Positions 43,296-52,067 of a stretch of 64,000 bases of DNA are shown piece after piece. The position numbers were made by a program, and so were the translations under genes. The notes under the pieces were generated by a model, which was not told where the DNA came from, made no database searches, and was given only the letters and a program-made list of their open reading frames with translations. This DNA is from Bacteroidota bacterium (GTDB taxonomy: Bacteria > Bacteroidota > Bacteroidia > Chitinophagales > Chitinophagaceae), in NCBI GenBank assembly GCA_947456625.1, contig CANGQJ010000002.1, forward strand, positions 186,001 to 250,000, written 5' to 3'. The first letter of the stretch is position 1. Each line of letters begins with the position of its first letter.

Positions 43296-44801
43296 ATGGC
43301 ACTTAAAATATACAACTCCCTTACACGTCAAAAAGAAGTCTTTGAACCACTTAATGCACCTTATGTGGGTATGTATGTTTGTGGACCTACTGTTAGTGGA
43401 GAAAGCCATTTAGGCCATGCGCGTCCCTTTATCACATTTGATGTAGTATTTCGCTATTTATTGCACAAGGGTTATAAAGTACGTTATGTGCGCAATATTA
43501 CCGACGCAGGACATTTTGAGGAAGAAGGAAAACAAGCCGAAGATAAAATTGCATCCAAAGCCATATTGGAAAAATTAGAACCCATGGAGCTGGTTCAAAA
43601 GTATACACACTTGTACCATTGGGCTATGGAGCAGTTTAATAATTTACCTCCAAGTATTGAGCCAACAGCAACAGGTCATATTGTAGAGCAAATAGAAATG
43701 ATTAAAACCATTATGAAAGATGGTTATGCCTATGAAAGTAATGGTTCGGTTTATTTTGACGTAGTAAAATACAACCAGGACTATTCTAAAAAAAATCAGC
43801 CCTATGGAATTTTAAGTGGCCGCAACTTAGAGGAACAACTTGAAACCACACGTGAATTAGAAAATCAGGAAGAGAAAAAAAATAAGGTGGACTTTGCATT
43901 ATGGAAAAAAGCGCCAATAGAACATATCATGCGTTGGCAAAGCCCTTGGGGTGAAGGTTTTCCGGGTTGGCATATAGAGTGTTCTGCCATGGCTACTAAA
44001 TATTTAGGCAAGCGTTTTGATATTCACGGAGGTGGAATGGATTTACAATTTCCACACCACGAATGTGAAATTGCACAAAGCAATGTTTGTAATCATGAAA
44101 TTCCTGCGCGTTATTGGATGCATAATAATATGATTACTATTAACGGCCGCAAAATGGGTAAAAGCTATAACAATGTAATTAAGTTAAGTGAATTATTTAC
44201 CGGTAATCACCACGAACTTACACAAGCGTATGCACCCATGACGGTTCGCTTTTTTATATTGCAAAGCCAGTACCGTGGTACTTTGGATTTTAGCAATGAA
44301 GCGCTGCAGGCTTCTGAAAAAGCATTAAAGCGTTTAATGGAGGCTTATGAATGGTTAAAAGCGCAAAGCTTTACTGCTGGAGGTTTTGCAAGCGATGCAA
44401 GTTTGGATACGCAATTAAAAACATGGGCTAGCGAGCTTGAAACATTTATGGATGACGATATGAATACCGCCAAGGTGGTTGCCAATATGTTTGAAATGTT
44501 ACCAAGTATTAATTCACTTAAGGATAAACATATTGAGGCCAATGCAGTGAGCGGTGATACTTGGATTTATGTTCAAAACCAACTTCATTTATTTATTGAA
44601 AATATTTTAGGAATTAAAGTAGAAGCAGGTGCCAACTTAGTACAATTAAAAGGGGTCATTGATTTATTAATTGAAATTCGCATGGACGCCAAAACAAGAA
44701 AAGATTTTGCAACTAGTGATAAAATCAGAAATCAACTTACCGCTATGGGCATACAGCTTAAGGATGAGAAGGATGGAACTATGAGTTATACTTTTGCATA
44801 A
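43296..44801 (+). CDS. cysS: cysteinyl-tRNA synthetase
   Basis: Class I aminoacyl-tRNA synthetase charging tRNA-Cys. With the ATG at 43296 the protein has 501 residues, the usual length. It shows the zinc cysteine and HIGH-type motif in [18 protein letters not shown] (about 24-41), WHIECSAMA (about 222-230) with a further zinc ligand, HHECEIAQS (about 249-257), and the KMSKS-type loop KMGKSYNN (about 285-292). The C-terminal DALR-like helices follow. A promoter box 9 bases upstream supports this start rather than a TTG four codons earlier. Confidence 0.97.
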   Translation: MALKIYNSLTRQKEVFEPLNAPYVGMYVCGPTVSGESHLGHARPFITFDVVFRYLLHKGYKVRYVRNITDAGHFEEEGKQAEDKIASKAILEKLEPMELVQKYTHLYHWAMEQFNNLPPSIEPTATGHIVEQIEMIKTIMKDGYAYESNGSVYFDVVKYNQDYSKKNQPYGILSGRNLEEQLETTRELENQEEKKNKVDFALWKKAPIEHIMRWQSPWGEGFPGWHIECSAMATKYLGKRFDIHGGGMDLQFPHHECEIAQSNVCNHEIPARYWMHNNMITINGRKMGKSYNNVIKLSELFTGNHHELTQAYAPMTVRFFILQSQYRGTLDFSNEALQASEKALKRLMEAYEWLKAQSFTAGGFASDASLDTQLKTWASELETFMDDDMNTAKVVANMFEMLPSINSLKDKHIEANAVSGDTWIYVQNQLHLFIENILGIKVEAGANLVQLKGVIDLLIEIRMDAKTRKDFATSDKIRNQLTAMGIQLKDEKDGTMSYTFA

Positions 44802-44803
44802 AT

Positions 44804-44825
44804 AATGCCCCTGCAGGCATTTTCA
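44804..44825 (+). terminator. weak intrinsic terminator after cysS
   Basis: AATGCC (44804-44809) pairs with GGCATT (44816-44821) over a CCTGCA loop, followed by TTTC. It is short and the T-run is poor. Confidence 0.4.
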
Positions 44826-44869
44826 AACTATCAATTCAATTGTAACTTTAGGGATGCTAGTTATTAAGG

Positions 44870-45262
44870 CTAGTGGTCACAATCGTCGGCATGTGCATGG
44901 TTGTGCACTCTACAACGCATGTGGTTGTTTACATGAGCCACAATAATAAAAAAGGCTGCTGGAAATAATAAGTACAATTCAATTGTTCTAAAGGCCATAC
45001 GGCTAAACATAATTATAATTCCTATTGTAAATAAAATAAAGGGCCTAAAGGAGTGGTGATGCTTTTTATAGCCATGATACAAGGAGTATGCACCAATAGC
45101 AAAGGATAAAAGTATCATGCCAAATTCAAACTTAAAATTGTGCAAAATATTAATGCCTAGTAAAGGAAGACTACTAAAAAATAAAGGCAGCAAAGCACAG
45201 TGTATAGCGCATGCTAATGAAGCTCCAATTCCAATGGCATCCCAATTCCAATTTTTAAACAT
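44870..45262 (-). CDS. MerC domain-containing membrane protein
   Basis: A 130-residue protein with four hydrophobic segments and the MerC-like cysteine pair in ASLACAIHCALLPL (about 13-26). The C-terminus is rich in His, Asp and Cys (HNHAHADDCDH), a probable metal-binding tail. MerC proteins move mercuric ions; chromosomal Bacteroidota members probably handle other metals, and no mer operon is present here. The ATG at 45262 lies 4 bases after a TATCTTTG box, so a longer frame from 45280 through the promoter is rejected. It is divergent from a SCO1-type copper chaperone, which hints at copper or another thiophilic metal. Confidence 0.82.
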   Translation of the reverse strand: MFKNWNWDAIGIGASLACAIHCALLPLFFSSLPLLGINILHNFKFEFGMILLSFAIGAYSLYHGYKKHHHSFRPFILFTIGIIIMFSRMAFRTIELYLLFPAAFFIIVAHVNNHMRCRVHNHAHADDCDH

Positions 45263-45266
45263 AGGG

Positions 45267-45274
45267 CAAAGATA
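45267..45274 (-). promoter_or_regulatory. merC-like gene -7 promoter box
   Basis: Minus-strand TATCTTTG matches TAnnTTTG and ends exactly 4 bases before the ATG, predicting a leaderless mRNA. Confidence 0.6.
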
Positions 45275-45338
45275 GGTCAACTAAAATAATATTACCTTTA
45301 TGGCAGAAAAACGGGTATTTCCGTTTAAAACCATATTT

Positions 45339-45953
45339 ATGTCAAAAAAGCTTGTAGGTTACCTTATATTTTTTACTGTATTGCTAATTGGTTTTTTTTA
45401 TTTTGTATTTAGGGGTACCGATAACTGGAAAGTTAAAATGGCCACCCTGAGTTATGTAAAGCCATTTAAGTTCACGAATCAGGATGGTGAACCGGTAACC
45501 GATGCCAACTTACAAGGCAAGATTACTGTGGTGGAATACTTTTTTACAACCTGCAAGGGAATTTGTCCAAAGCTAAATACCAATATGAAGGAGGTATATG
45601 CTCAATTTAAGGACCAACCCGACTTTCAAATATTTTCACACACTTGTAATCCTGACACCGATTCGGTATCGGTATTAAAACATTATGCGGACTCTTTAAA
45701 AGTAGACACTAAAAAATGGATATTTATTACAGGGCGTAAGGATAGTTTATATCAAATGGCAAGAGGATCTTATTTATTAGATGATCCAAAAAATAATGTC
45801 GAAAAAATTGAAGATCAATTTATTCATACACAATTTTTTGCTTTAGTAGATCGCAATGGAAAAGTGAGAGGTAAGATTTATGATGGTCTTAAAGCCATTG
45901 AACTGCAAGAATTAAAAAGAGACATTACAAGGCTCTTAAAAGACAATTTATAA
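45339..45953 (+). CDS. SCO1/SenC family copper chaperone
   Basis: A membrane-anchored thioredoxin-fold protein used in assembling the CuA site of cytochrome oxidase. From the ATG at 45339 it has 204 residues: MSKK, a hydrophobic anchor (about 5-24), then the SCO domain with copper ligands in TTCKGICPK (about 79-87, CxxxC) and the conserved His in QFIHTQFFALVD (about 168-179). An earlier ATG at 45300 would add 13 residues, but its first base is also the last base of a -7-like TACCTTTA, so the downstream start is preferred. The epimerase gene begins 3 bases after the stop. Confidence 0.9.
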   Translation: MSKKLVGYLIFFTVLLIGFFYFVFRGTDNWKVKMATLSYVKPFKFTNQDGEPVTDANLQGKITVVEYFFTTCKGICPKLNTNMKEVYAQFKDQPDFQIFSHTCNPDTDSVSVLKHYADSLKVDTKKWIFITGRKDSLYQMARGSYLLDDPKNNVEKIEDQFIHTQFFALVDRNGKVRGKIYDGLKAIELQELKRDITRLLKDNL

Positions 45954-45956
45954 TTT

Positions 45957-46934
45957 ATGATTTTTGTAACAGGGGCCAGCGGTTTGGTAGGAAGTCATTT
46001 AATAAAATCTTTATTAGAAAAAGGATTAACAGTGCGTGCAATTTATAGAAACACCATACCTGTTTTTACAAATTCAGAAAAAGTAAATTGGATTAAAGCA
46101 GACATTTTAGAGGTGAGTGCTTTATATGAAGCAATGCAAGGTGCAACGCAGGTTTATCATTGTGCGGCTATTGTTTCATTTGCTCCAAATCAAGCTGACA
46201 CTATGTTATACGCTAATGTAACAGGAACAGCTAATGTGATAAATGCATGTATACACCATCAAGTTAAAAAATTAGTTTACGTAAGTTCGGTTGCTGCACT
46301 AGGACGTATTAGGGAGGATGCACCCGTAGATGAAACTATGAATTGGACACCCGAAACAAGTAATAGTATTTATGGGAAGTCAAAATATTTAGCAGAAATG
46401 GAAGTATGGAGAGGTATGGGAGAAGGACTAAATATAGCTATTGTAAATCCGGTAATTATTTTAGGAGCTGGTGATTGGAATAAAGGATCATCTGAAATAT
46501 TTAAATCGGCCTACGATGAATTTCCTTGGTACACAAAAGGAGTAAGTGGATTTGTAGATGTATTAGATGTAATAAATGCAATGCAAGTATTAATGAATAG
46601 CAATGTGCAGGGACAGCGTTTTATTATTAGCGGCGCCAATCTGGGTTATCAAACTATATTTACCCTTATTGCAAATACATTTAAAAAACGCCCACCCTAT
46701 AAAAAAGTTACTCCACTTCTTGCATCCATAGTTTGGCGCTTAGAGGCCCTAAAGGGTTTTATGACCGGCAAAACGCCTTTATTAACTAAGGAGACAGCAG
46801 CTACTGCACAAGCGGTAGTGCACTTTGATAATTCAAAATTATTAAACGCCTTTCCTGATTTTAAATATCATACCATTGAAGACACCATTCAAAGGGTTGC
46901 TGGTGAATTAAAAATAATGCATCATTTAAATTAA
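45957..46934 (+). CDS. NAD-dependent epimerase/dehydratase family protein (extended SDR)
   Basis: A 325-residue extended short-chain dehydrogenase. The cofactor motif is TGASGLVGSHL (about 5-15), the catalytic Ser lies in YVSSVAALG (about 110-118) and the Tyr/Lys pair in SIYGKSKY (about 139-146). The sequence resembles dihydroflavonol 4-reductase-like and sugar-nucleotide epimerase members, so the substrate is open. It starts 3 bases after the SCO1 gene and is likely co-transcribed. Its end is 2 bases from the convergent lpxD stop. Confidence 0.88.
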   Translation: MIFVTGASGLVGSHLIKSLLEKGLTVRAIYRNTIPVFTNSEKVNWIKADILEVSALYEAMQGATQVYHCAAIVSFAPNQADTMLYANVTGTANVINACIHHQVKKLVYVSSVAALGRIREDAPVDETMNWTPETSNSIYGKSKYLAEMEVWRGMGEGLNIAIVNPVIILGAGDWNKGSSEIFKSAYDEFPWYTKGVSGFVDVLDVINAMQVLMNSNVQGQRFIISGANLGYQTIFTLIANTFKKRPPYKKVTPLLASIVWRLEALKGFMTGKTPLLTKETAATAQAVVHFDNSKLLNAFPDFKYHTIEDTIQRVAGELKIMHHLN

Positions 46935-46936
46935 GG

Positions 46937-47887
46937 CTACTTTCCCTCCATTACGCTTTTCCATAATTCTGGAATGCGTTTAATCCAAACATATTCTCTG
47001 CGTTTAATACTTGCTTCCTCGGCAGGGAATCCCATATAAACTTTATTGCCTTTTAAAGAACTTGGTACGCCTGCTTGTGCAAGAATCACAGCATTTTCAC
47101 CAATGGTAAGGGTTTTACCAATACCTACCTGGCCCCAAATAGTAACACCTGCCTCAATTTTAACACCACCTGCAATACCTACTTGTGCTGCAATTAAACA
47201 ATTTGCTGCAATTTGGGTATCATGTCCCACATGTACCATATTATCTATCTTGGTACCCATGCCAATTTTAGTACTACCACTTACGCCTCTATCAATGGTG
47301 CAACTGCATCCAATTTCCACCTTGTCTTCTAAAATAACATTGCCACAACTTAGCATTTTTTTATACCAAGCTGGTCGGTTCTTTTTAGTATTATAATAAA
47401 AAGCATCTCCACCAATAACGCTACCCGATTGTATGATTACCTCGTCACCAATAATAGTATCTGCAAGAATAGTTACACCAGGATATAGCACACAATGTTT
47501 TCCAATTTGAACATTAGTACCTATAAACACATTAGGCATAATAATAGTTCCTTCACCAACTATAAGGTCCTCACTAATCGCATTTGAACTTATTTGCATT
47601 GGTTTAAAATGCTTTACAATGGTTAAATAGGCTTCAAATGGATCTGCACAATAAAGTAAAGCCTTTCCCACTGGTATAGTTACGTCCTTATTATTAATGA
47701 TAATGCAAGTTGCTGCACTATTTAAACAGGTATCATAATATTTTGGATGATCCACAAACACAACATCTCCTTTTTCAACCTGATGAATTTCATTCACGCC
47801 TACTATTTCTAATTCATCATTTCCAACTATTTCTGCTCCAATTAAATTTGATAACCATTTAATGGAAACGGGTGCGATTAGCTTCAT
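46937..47887 (-). CDS. lpxD: LpxD-like UDP-3-O-acylglucosamine N-acyltransferase
   Basis: A 316-residue left-handed beta-helix acyltransferase of lipid A synthesis. An N-terminal uridine-binding domain (about 1-98) is followed by hexapeptide repeats (about 100-290), for example VFIGTNVQIGKHCVLYPGVT, with the expected catalytic histidine region in DNMVHVGHDTQI (about 220-231). The C-terminal helix RREYVWIKRIPELW is typical. Bacteroidota often carry more than one LpxD homologue and I cannot say whether this is the main one; lpxA, lpxC and lpxB are not nearby. A TACCTTTG box precedes it. Confidence 0.87.
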   Translation of the reverse strand: MKLIAPVSIKWLSNLIGAEIVGNDELEIVGVNEIHQVEKGDVVFVDHPKYYDTCLNSAATCIIINNKDVTIPVGKALLYCADPFEAYLTIVKHFKPMQISSNAISEDLIVGEGTIIMPNVFIGTNVQIGKHCVLYPGVTILADTIIGDEVIIQSGSVIGGDAFYYNTKKNRPAWYKKMLSCGNVILEDKVEIGCSCTIDRGVSGSTKIGMGTKIDNMVHVGHDTQIAANCLIAAQVGIAGGVKIEAGVTIWGQVGIGKTLTIGENAVILAQAGVPSSLKGNKVYMGFPAEEASIKRREYVWIKRIPELWKSVMEGK

Positions 47888-48199
47888 ATTTGTGTTTTTT
47901 GGCCTAAATCAAAGGTAACGAGGCTTTTTTGTAAAAAATTTTTTTTCCCATTTTTCTGCATAAAATAGTTGCAACATTGATTTAAAATTAACAATTAAAA
48001 CTAAGATGTACTATTTTAAATTATAAAAATGCATTGTTATGAAAGCCTTTGTTTATAAGCATTTCAAGCAAATAAGAAAAAATTAAAAACGTAAAATTGA
48101 TTTTAATTTATTAAAATATTTGTAAAAAAATAAAGTCAACTAAGGCCACTCAAATAGGCGTATTGTGGATAAACCCAAAAAATTTGTTTAAAAAAATTT
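47888..48199. other. AT-rich non-coding stretch upstream of the rluE leader
   Basis: Together with the leader to 48318 this is the only gap above 300 bases in the window. It contains the lpxD promoter on the minus strand, long A and T runs, and one perfect DnaA-box 9-mer (TGTGGATAA, 48164-48172). A 15-codon ATG frame at 48039 has no support as a gene. No tRNA or further structure is evident. Confidence 0.6.
47910..47917 (-). promoter_or_regulatory. lpxD -7 promoter box
   Basis: Minus-strand TACCTTTG matches TAnnTTTG and ends 22 bases before the lpxD ATG. Confidence 0.5.
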
Positions 48200-48229
48200 T
48201 TGAATTAGGATAAAGTATATTTAATATTG
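48200..48229 (+). promoter_or_regulatory. promoter of the rluE leader / putative small RNA
   Basis: TTG (48200-48202), exactly 19 bases, then TAATATTG (48222-48229). The spacing is the Bacteroidota optimum, and the -7 box is one base off TAnnTTTG. It is the only recognisable promoter before the rluE-like gene. Confidence 0.6.
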
Positions 48230-48232
48230 TGA

Positions 48233-48304
48233 TGGGAATTCAATTCCCGTACTTACTAACCCATCTATATACGAGGTCCCACAACAGTGGGACTTTGTTT
48301 TTTT
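48233..48304 (+). ncRNA. structured leader RNA or small RNA upstream of rluE-like gene
   Basis: Predicted transcript of about 72 nt from the promoter above to a strong terminator. Within it, GGGAATT/AATTCCC (48234-48248), GATGGG/CCCATC (48231-48265) and TGGGA/TCCCA (48233-48237 with 48277-48281) are mutually exclusive pairings that reuse the same G run; the last would open the terminator stem. A 24-residue ATG frame (48232-48306) spans the terminator. I do not recognise a known RNA family. It may be an attenuator for rluE or an independent small RNA. Confidence 0.5.
48276..48304 (+). terminator. intrinsic terminator 15 bases before the rluE-like ATG
   Basis: GTCCCAC (48276-48282) and GTGGGAC (48287-48293) with an AACA loop, followed by TTTGTTTTTTT. 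Its place between promoter and start codon suggests attenuation. Confidence 0.85.
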
Positions 48305-48318
48305 AGACCATCCACCGA

Positions 48319-48900
48319 ATGAAATATTACTTATTATATAAACCATTTCAAGTGCTTTCACAATTTACAACGGAGGGGGGGAAATCATGTTTGAAAGATA
48401 TCATTGAAGTAGAAAAAGACGTTTATCCAGTAGGAAGATTAGATTATGATAGCGAAGGATTATTATTATTAACCAATGATGCTAGTGTAAATCACAGATT
48501 ACTGCATCCAAGCTTTGAACACAAACGTACTTATTGGGTTCAGGTAGACGGCGGCATTACACAAGCTGCAGCTGCTGAACTTGCAAAAGGAGTGACTATT
48601 AATATAGATGGTAAAGCGTACCGCACAAAACCAGCAATTGTAAAATTATTACCTGATACTATTTCGGTAGCCGATCGCAACCCGCCCATTAGATTTAGAA
48701 AAACAATTCCTGCAACCTGGGCATCTATTGAGCTTACCGAAGGAAAAAATAGACAGGTTCGTAAAATGTTTGCTCAAGTGGGATTCCCTGTTTTAAGACT
48801 TATCAGAGCACAACTTGGGATTTATACCATTGATAAAATGCAACCCGGCGATTTGATTTCCTTAACTCAGCAAGAAGTTGAGGAAGGCTTCTTTCGCTAA
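48319..48900 (+). CDS. rluE: rRNA large subunit pseudouridine synthase E-like (RsuA/RluB/E/F family)
   Basis: A 193-residue single-domain pseudouridine synthase without the N-terminal S4 domain, as in RluE, which modifies 23S rRNA. Motif I begins at the N-terminus (YYLLYKPFQVLSQF), the catalytic aspartate is in PVGRLDYDSEGLLLLTND (about 38-55), and motif III is LTEGKNRQVRKMFAQVG (about 139-155). The assignment to RluE rather than another family member rests on domain content. It starts 15 bases after a terminator, with no other promoter seen, so expression probably depends on read-through. lysS follows at 42 bases with its own box. Confidence 0.88.
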   Translation: MKYYLLYKPFQVLSQFTTEGGKSCLKDIIEVEKDVYPVGRLDYDSEGLLLLTNDASVNHRLLHPSFEHKRTYWVQVDGGITQAAAAELAKGVTINIDGKAYRTKPAIVKLLPDTISVADRNPPIRFRKTIPATWASIELTEGKNRQVRKMFAQVGFPVLRLIRAQLGIYTIDKMQPGDLISLTQQEVEEGFFR

Positions 48901-48915
48901 TTGCTCGTTAAGTTT

Positions 48916-48923
48916 TACTTTTG
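48916..48923 (+). promoter_or_regulatory. lysS -7 promoter box
   Basis: TACTTTTG matches TAnnTTTG and ends 19 bases before the lysS ATG, giving lysS its own promoter downstream of rluE. Confidence 0.5.
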
Positions 48924-48942
48924 CGGTATTAATACCAAATAA

Positions 48943-50463
48943 ATGAGTCAAGAATTATCAGAACAAGAAATTATTAGACGCGAAAAACTACAAAATTTAG
49001 AAGCGGCTGGCATCAATCCTTATCCAGCTCCATTATATCCGGTTTCTCACTATTCAGCCGAAATAAAGCAAAACTTCTCCGAAGAAACCAAAGACAACTA
49101 TGCTTCGGTTTGTGTTGCAGGAAGAATTATGAGTGTAAATGACAAGGGTAAAGTGTTATTTGTGAAAATTCAGGATAACGACGGCATTTTTCAGCTATAT
49201 ATTAAGAGAGACGAAATTTGTCCTAACGAGGATAAAACCTATTGGGATGTGCTTACAAAAAATGGGATGGACCTAGGTGATATTATTGGCGCTACCGGAT
49301 ATGTATTTATCACAAAAACTGGAGAGACCTCATTACATGCTAGTACAGTTACTTTATTAGCGAAGTCATTAAAGCCATTACCAGTAGTAAAAAGAGACGA
49401 GGAGGGAAATACATTTGATGCTGTTACAGATCCTGAATTTAGATATCGTCAACGCTATGCGGATTTAATCATCAATCCTGAGGTGAAAGAAACTTTCGCG
49501 AAGCGAACTGTGTTAATGAATACCATTCGTGAATTCTTAAATACGCGTGGCGCGCTGGAGGTTGATACACCCGTTTTACAAGCCATTCCAGGTGGAGCCG
49601 CTGCAAGACCTTTTATTACCCATCACAACGCCTTAGACACGCCTTTCTATTTGCGTATTGCAAATGAACTGTACTTAAAAAGATTAATTGTAGGTGGATT
49701 TGATTGGGTATATGAGTTTAGCCGAAATTTCCGAAATGAAGGAATGGATCGCACGCATAACCCAGAATTCACCATATTAGAATGGTATACTGCTTACAAA
49801 GATTATTTCTGGATGATGGAAATTACAGAGCAGTTATTTGAAAAAATTGCTTTGACATTACATGGTACTACTGTGTTATCGGTGGGAGATAAAACAATAG
49901 ATTTTAAAGCACCATATCGTCGTGTGAGTATTATAGATGCGATAAAAGAAAATACGGGCATTGATATTAGCGGCATGGATGAAGCTGGTTTAAGAGAAGT
50001 GTGTAAGATGTTAAAGATTGATGTTGCACCAACTATTGGAAAAGGAAAATTGATTGACGAAATTTTTGGTGCTACCAGTGAGCATACCTATATCCAACCT
50101 ACTTTTATTATTGACTATCCAGTGGAAATGAGTCCATTAACTAAAAAGCATCGTAGTAGAGAAGGTTTAGTAGAGCGTTTTGAATTAATGGTCAATGGGA
50201 AAGAATTAGCCAACGCCTATTCTGAATTAAATGACCCAATTGATCAACGTAAACGTTTTGAAGAGCAATTGGCACTCATGGAAAGAGGAGATGATGAAGC
50301 CATGTTTATTGATCATGACTTTTTACGCGCTTTGGAATATGGAATGCCACCAACATCGGGTATTGGAATTGGTATTGACCGTTTATGTATGATGATGTTA
50401 AATCAACCTTCTATTCAAGACGTATTATTTTTCCCACAAATGCGCCCTGAGGCGCATAAATAA
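48943..50463 (+). CDS. lysS: lysyl-tRNA synthetase, class II
   Basis: Charges tRNA-Lys. The 506-residue protein has an N-terminal OB-fold anticodon-binding domain (about 50-165) and a class II catalytic core. Motif 1 is around TRGALEVDTPVLQ, motif 2 is SRNFRNEGMDRTHNPEFT (about 261-278), and motif 3 is SGIGIGIDRLCMM (about 477-489). Length is normal. It is followed by two stem-loops and lies tail-to-tail with the M20 amidohydrolase gene. Confidence 0.98.
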   Translation: MSQELSEQEIIRREKLQNLEAAGINPYPAPLYPVSHYSAEIKQNFSEETKDNYASVCVAGRIMSVNDKGKVLFVKIQDNDGIFQLYIKRDEICPNEDKTYWDVLTKNGMDLGDIIGATGYVFITKTGETSLHASTVTLLAKSLKPLPVVKRDEEGNTFDAVTDPEFRYRQRYADLIINPEVKETFAKRTVLMNTIREFLNTRGALEVDTPVLQAIPGGAAARPFITHHNALDTPFYLRIANELYLKRLIVGGFDWVYEFSRNFRNEGMDRTHNPEFTILEWYTAYKDYFWMMEITEQLFEKIALTLHGTTVLSVGDKTIDFKAPYRRVSIIDAIKENTGIDISGMDEAGLREVCKMLKIDVAPTIGKGKLIDEIFGATSEHTYIQPTFIIDYPVEMSPLTKKHRSREGLVERFELMVNGKELANAYSELNDPIDQRKRFEEQLALMERGDDEAMFIDHDFLRALEYGMPPTSGIGIGIDRLCMMMLNQPSIQDVLFFPQMRPEAHK

Positions 50464-50490
50464 AAGCTTTTTTAAATCTAAGCTTTTATT
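50459..50490 (+). terminator. stem-loop at the lysS stop codon
   Basis: AATAAAAGCTT (50459-50469) pairs with AAGCTTTTATT (50480-50490). It overlaps the stop codon and is AT-rich, so it is a weaker candidate than the next hairpin. Confidence 0.45.
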
Positions 50491-50520
50491 TATTGCTACT
50501 TTAATGATTTTAATATAACT

Positions 50521-50551
50521 AAAAAGGCCACCGAATCCGGTGGCCTTTTTT
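50521..50551. terminator. bidirectional intrinsic terminator between lysS and the M20 gene
   Basis: A perfect 13-bp stem (AAAAAGGCCACCG at 50521-50533 with its complement at 50538-50550) with A and T runs on the two sides, serving both converging genes. Confidence 0.9.
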
Positions 50552-50572
50552 AAAACATAAAAATAAGTTCGC

Positions 50573-52036
50573 TTAATCGCGATAGTTAAGTGCAGGTTTA
50601 ATATCTCCTAATAAAGCTTTGTATTTATAATCTCCAATACCTGCTTTAAATTCTTCGGTTGCTTTTTGTATTAATGCAGGATTACTCATTAAATCAATTG
50701 CAGTGAGTGCCATTGTTTTACTTGCAACAAGCATTCCTTTAGTTCCAATTTCGGTACCACCACTTGCAACAGCTTGCCAACTATGTGCTGGTGTACCAGG
50801 CACCCAGGTAGCTGCGCGTAGTCCCACTGTTGGTTTGGTATAACTTACATCGCCCACATCGGTGGAGCCACTATTGCCCTCTACAACATAACTTAATGGT
50901 CTTACTGTTGCAGCACTTGCTACGTCAACAGGAGCGCCAATAAATGTTGGTTGAATTTTTTTAGCAAATGTTTTTTCGGCCTCACTATAATTTACACCAC
51001 CTACTTTTTCTAAGTTGCTTTGCATTACTTCGGCAAGTGTTTTATTAATTAATAAATCGTGTGTGCCTCCAATAATATCATATTTCATAGTAGTGCCTGT
51101 TCCCATTGCAGCACCTTCGGCAGCTTTTACAACTCTGTCAAAAATTTCTACAACATCCTTACGTTTTGGATGACGCACATAATAATATACTTCTGCAAAA
51201 TCAGGAACAACATTTGGTGCCTTACCTCCGTTTGTAATAACATAATGTATTCTGGTTTCTTGTGGAATATGTTCACGCATCATGTTTACCATATTATCCA
51301 TTGCCTCTACCGCATCTAATGCCGAGCGTCCTTGATCGGGTTGTGCAGCGGCGTGCGCCGATATACCATAAAATTTAAACTTAGCAGATTTATTAGCAAG
51401 CGCACTTGTGGTGGTCACTCCATTTACATCATCGGGATGCCAATGAATTACAGCATCTAAGTCATTAAATAATCCAGCACGCACTAAAAATACTTTTCCG
51501 CTTCCTCCTTCCTCAGCAGGACATCCATATACTTTAATGGTACCTTTTAATTTACCTGCTGCAATTAATTCTTTAATAGCAATACCTGCCGATACACTTG
51601 CTGTTCCAAATAAATGGTGACCACAACCATGTCCCGCATTTTTTCCAGCAATCACCGATTTTTCGGGTACTGCATTTTGTGCAAGTCCTGGTAGTGCGTC
51701 ATACTCTGCTAAAATTCCAATAGCAGGAGACCCTGAACCATAAGTGGCAACAAATGCTGTTGGAATACCTGCTACGCCTGTTTCTACCGTAAATCCAGCT
51801 TCTTTTAAATGCTGAATATGAAGTGCCGAACTTTTATTTTCTTTATAACCTACTTCGGCAAAATCCCAAATTTGTAATGCTGTTTTTTTATCCGCTTCAT
51901 AATTTGCGGATAAGGCATTTAATGCAGCCTCCTTGTTTGCATTTACTGCAGCAGTAGTAGGATCTTGTTTTGTTTTCTTTTGTGCATTGCTCATTAAAGC
52001 AATCATTAAAAATCCACCAATTAAAAATTGTTTCAT
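50573..52036 (-). CDS. exported M20 family amidohydrolase (AbgB-like)
   Basis: A 487-residue zinc amidohydrolase with a signal peptide ending SNAQ (about residue 18). Metal and catalytic regions of the M20D group are present: LAEYDALPG (about 112-120), GHGCGHHLFG (about 138-147) and YGCPAEEGGSGK (about 172-183), with the dimerisation domain between about 220 and 330. AbgB-like enzymes release p-aminobenzoate or split amide-linked acyl groups from amino acids. Export to the periplasm suggests action on an external N-acyl compound. It is the last gene of the leftward run gmk-SDR-M20. Confidence 0.92.
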   Translation of the reverse strand: MKQFLIGGFLMIALMSNAQKKTKQDPTTAAVNANKEAALNALSANYEADKKTALQIWDFAEVGYKENKSSALHIQHLKEAGFTVETGVAGIPTAFVATYGSGSPAIGILAEYDALPGLAQNAVPEKSVIAGKNAGHGCGHHLFGTASVSAGIAIKELIAAGKLKGTIKVYGCPAEEGGSGKVFLVRAGLFNDLDAVIHWHPDDVNGVTTTSALANKSAKFKFYGISAHAAAQPDQGRSALDAVEAMDNMVNMMREHIPQETRIHYVITNGGKAPNVVPDFAEVYYYVRHPKRKDVVEIFDRVVKAAEGAAMGTGTTMKYDIIGGTHDLLINKTLAEVMQSNLEKVGGVNYSEAEKTFAKKIQPTFIGAPVDVASAATVRPLSYVVEGNSGSTDVGDVSYTKPTVGLRAATWVPGTPAHSWQAVASGGTEIGTKGMLVASKTMALTAIDLMSNPALIQKATEEFKAGIGDYKYKALLGDIKPALNYRD

Positions 52037-52067
52037 TGAAAAAATTTAAGATGATAATTAAATAGGT

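Noticed and set aside
48039..48086. A 15-codon ATG frame upstream of the rluE leader
   Set aside because: Too short, no promoter or conserved feature close by; expected by chance in such a region.
48164..48172. A perfect DnaA-box 9-mer (TGTGGATAA) in the AT-rich gap at 47.9-48.3 kb, suggesting a replication origin
   Set aside because: Only one box is seen, no cluster and no dnaA nearby; another perfect copy lies inside the GH3 gene at 8902-8910, so single matches occur by chance in this AT-rich sequence.
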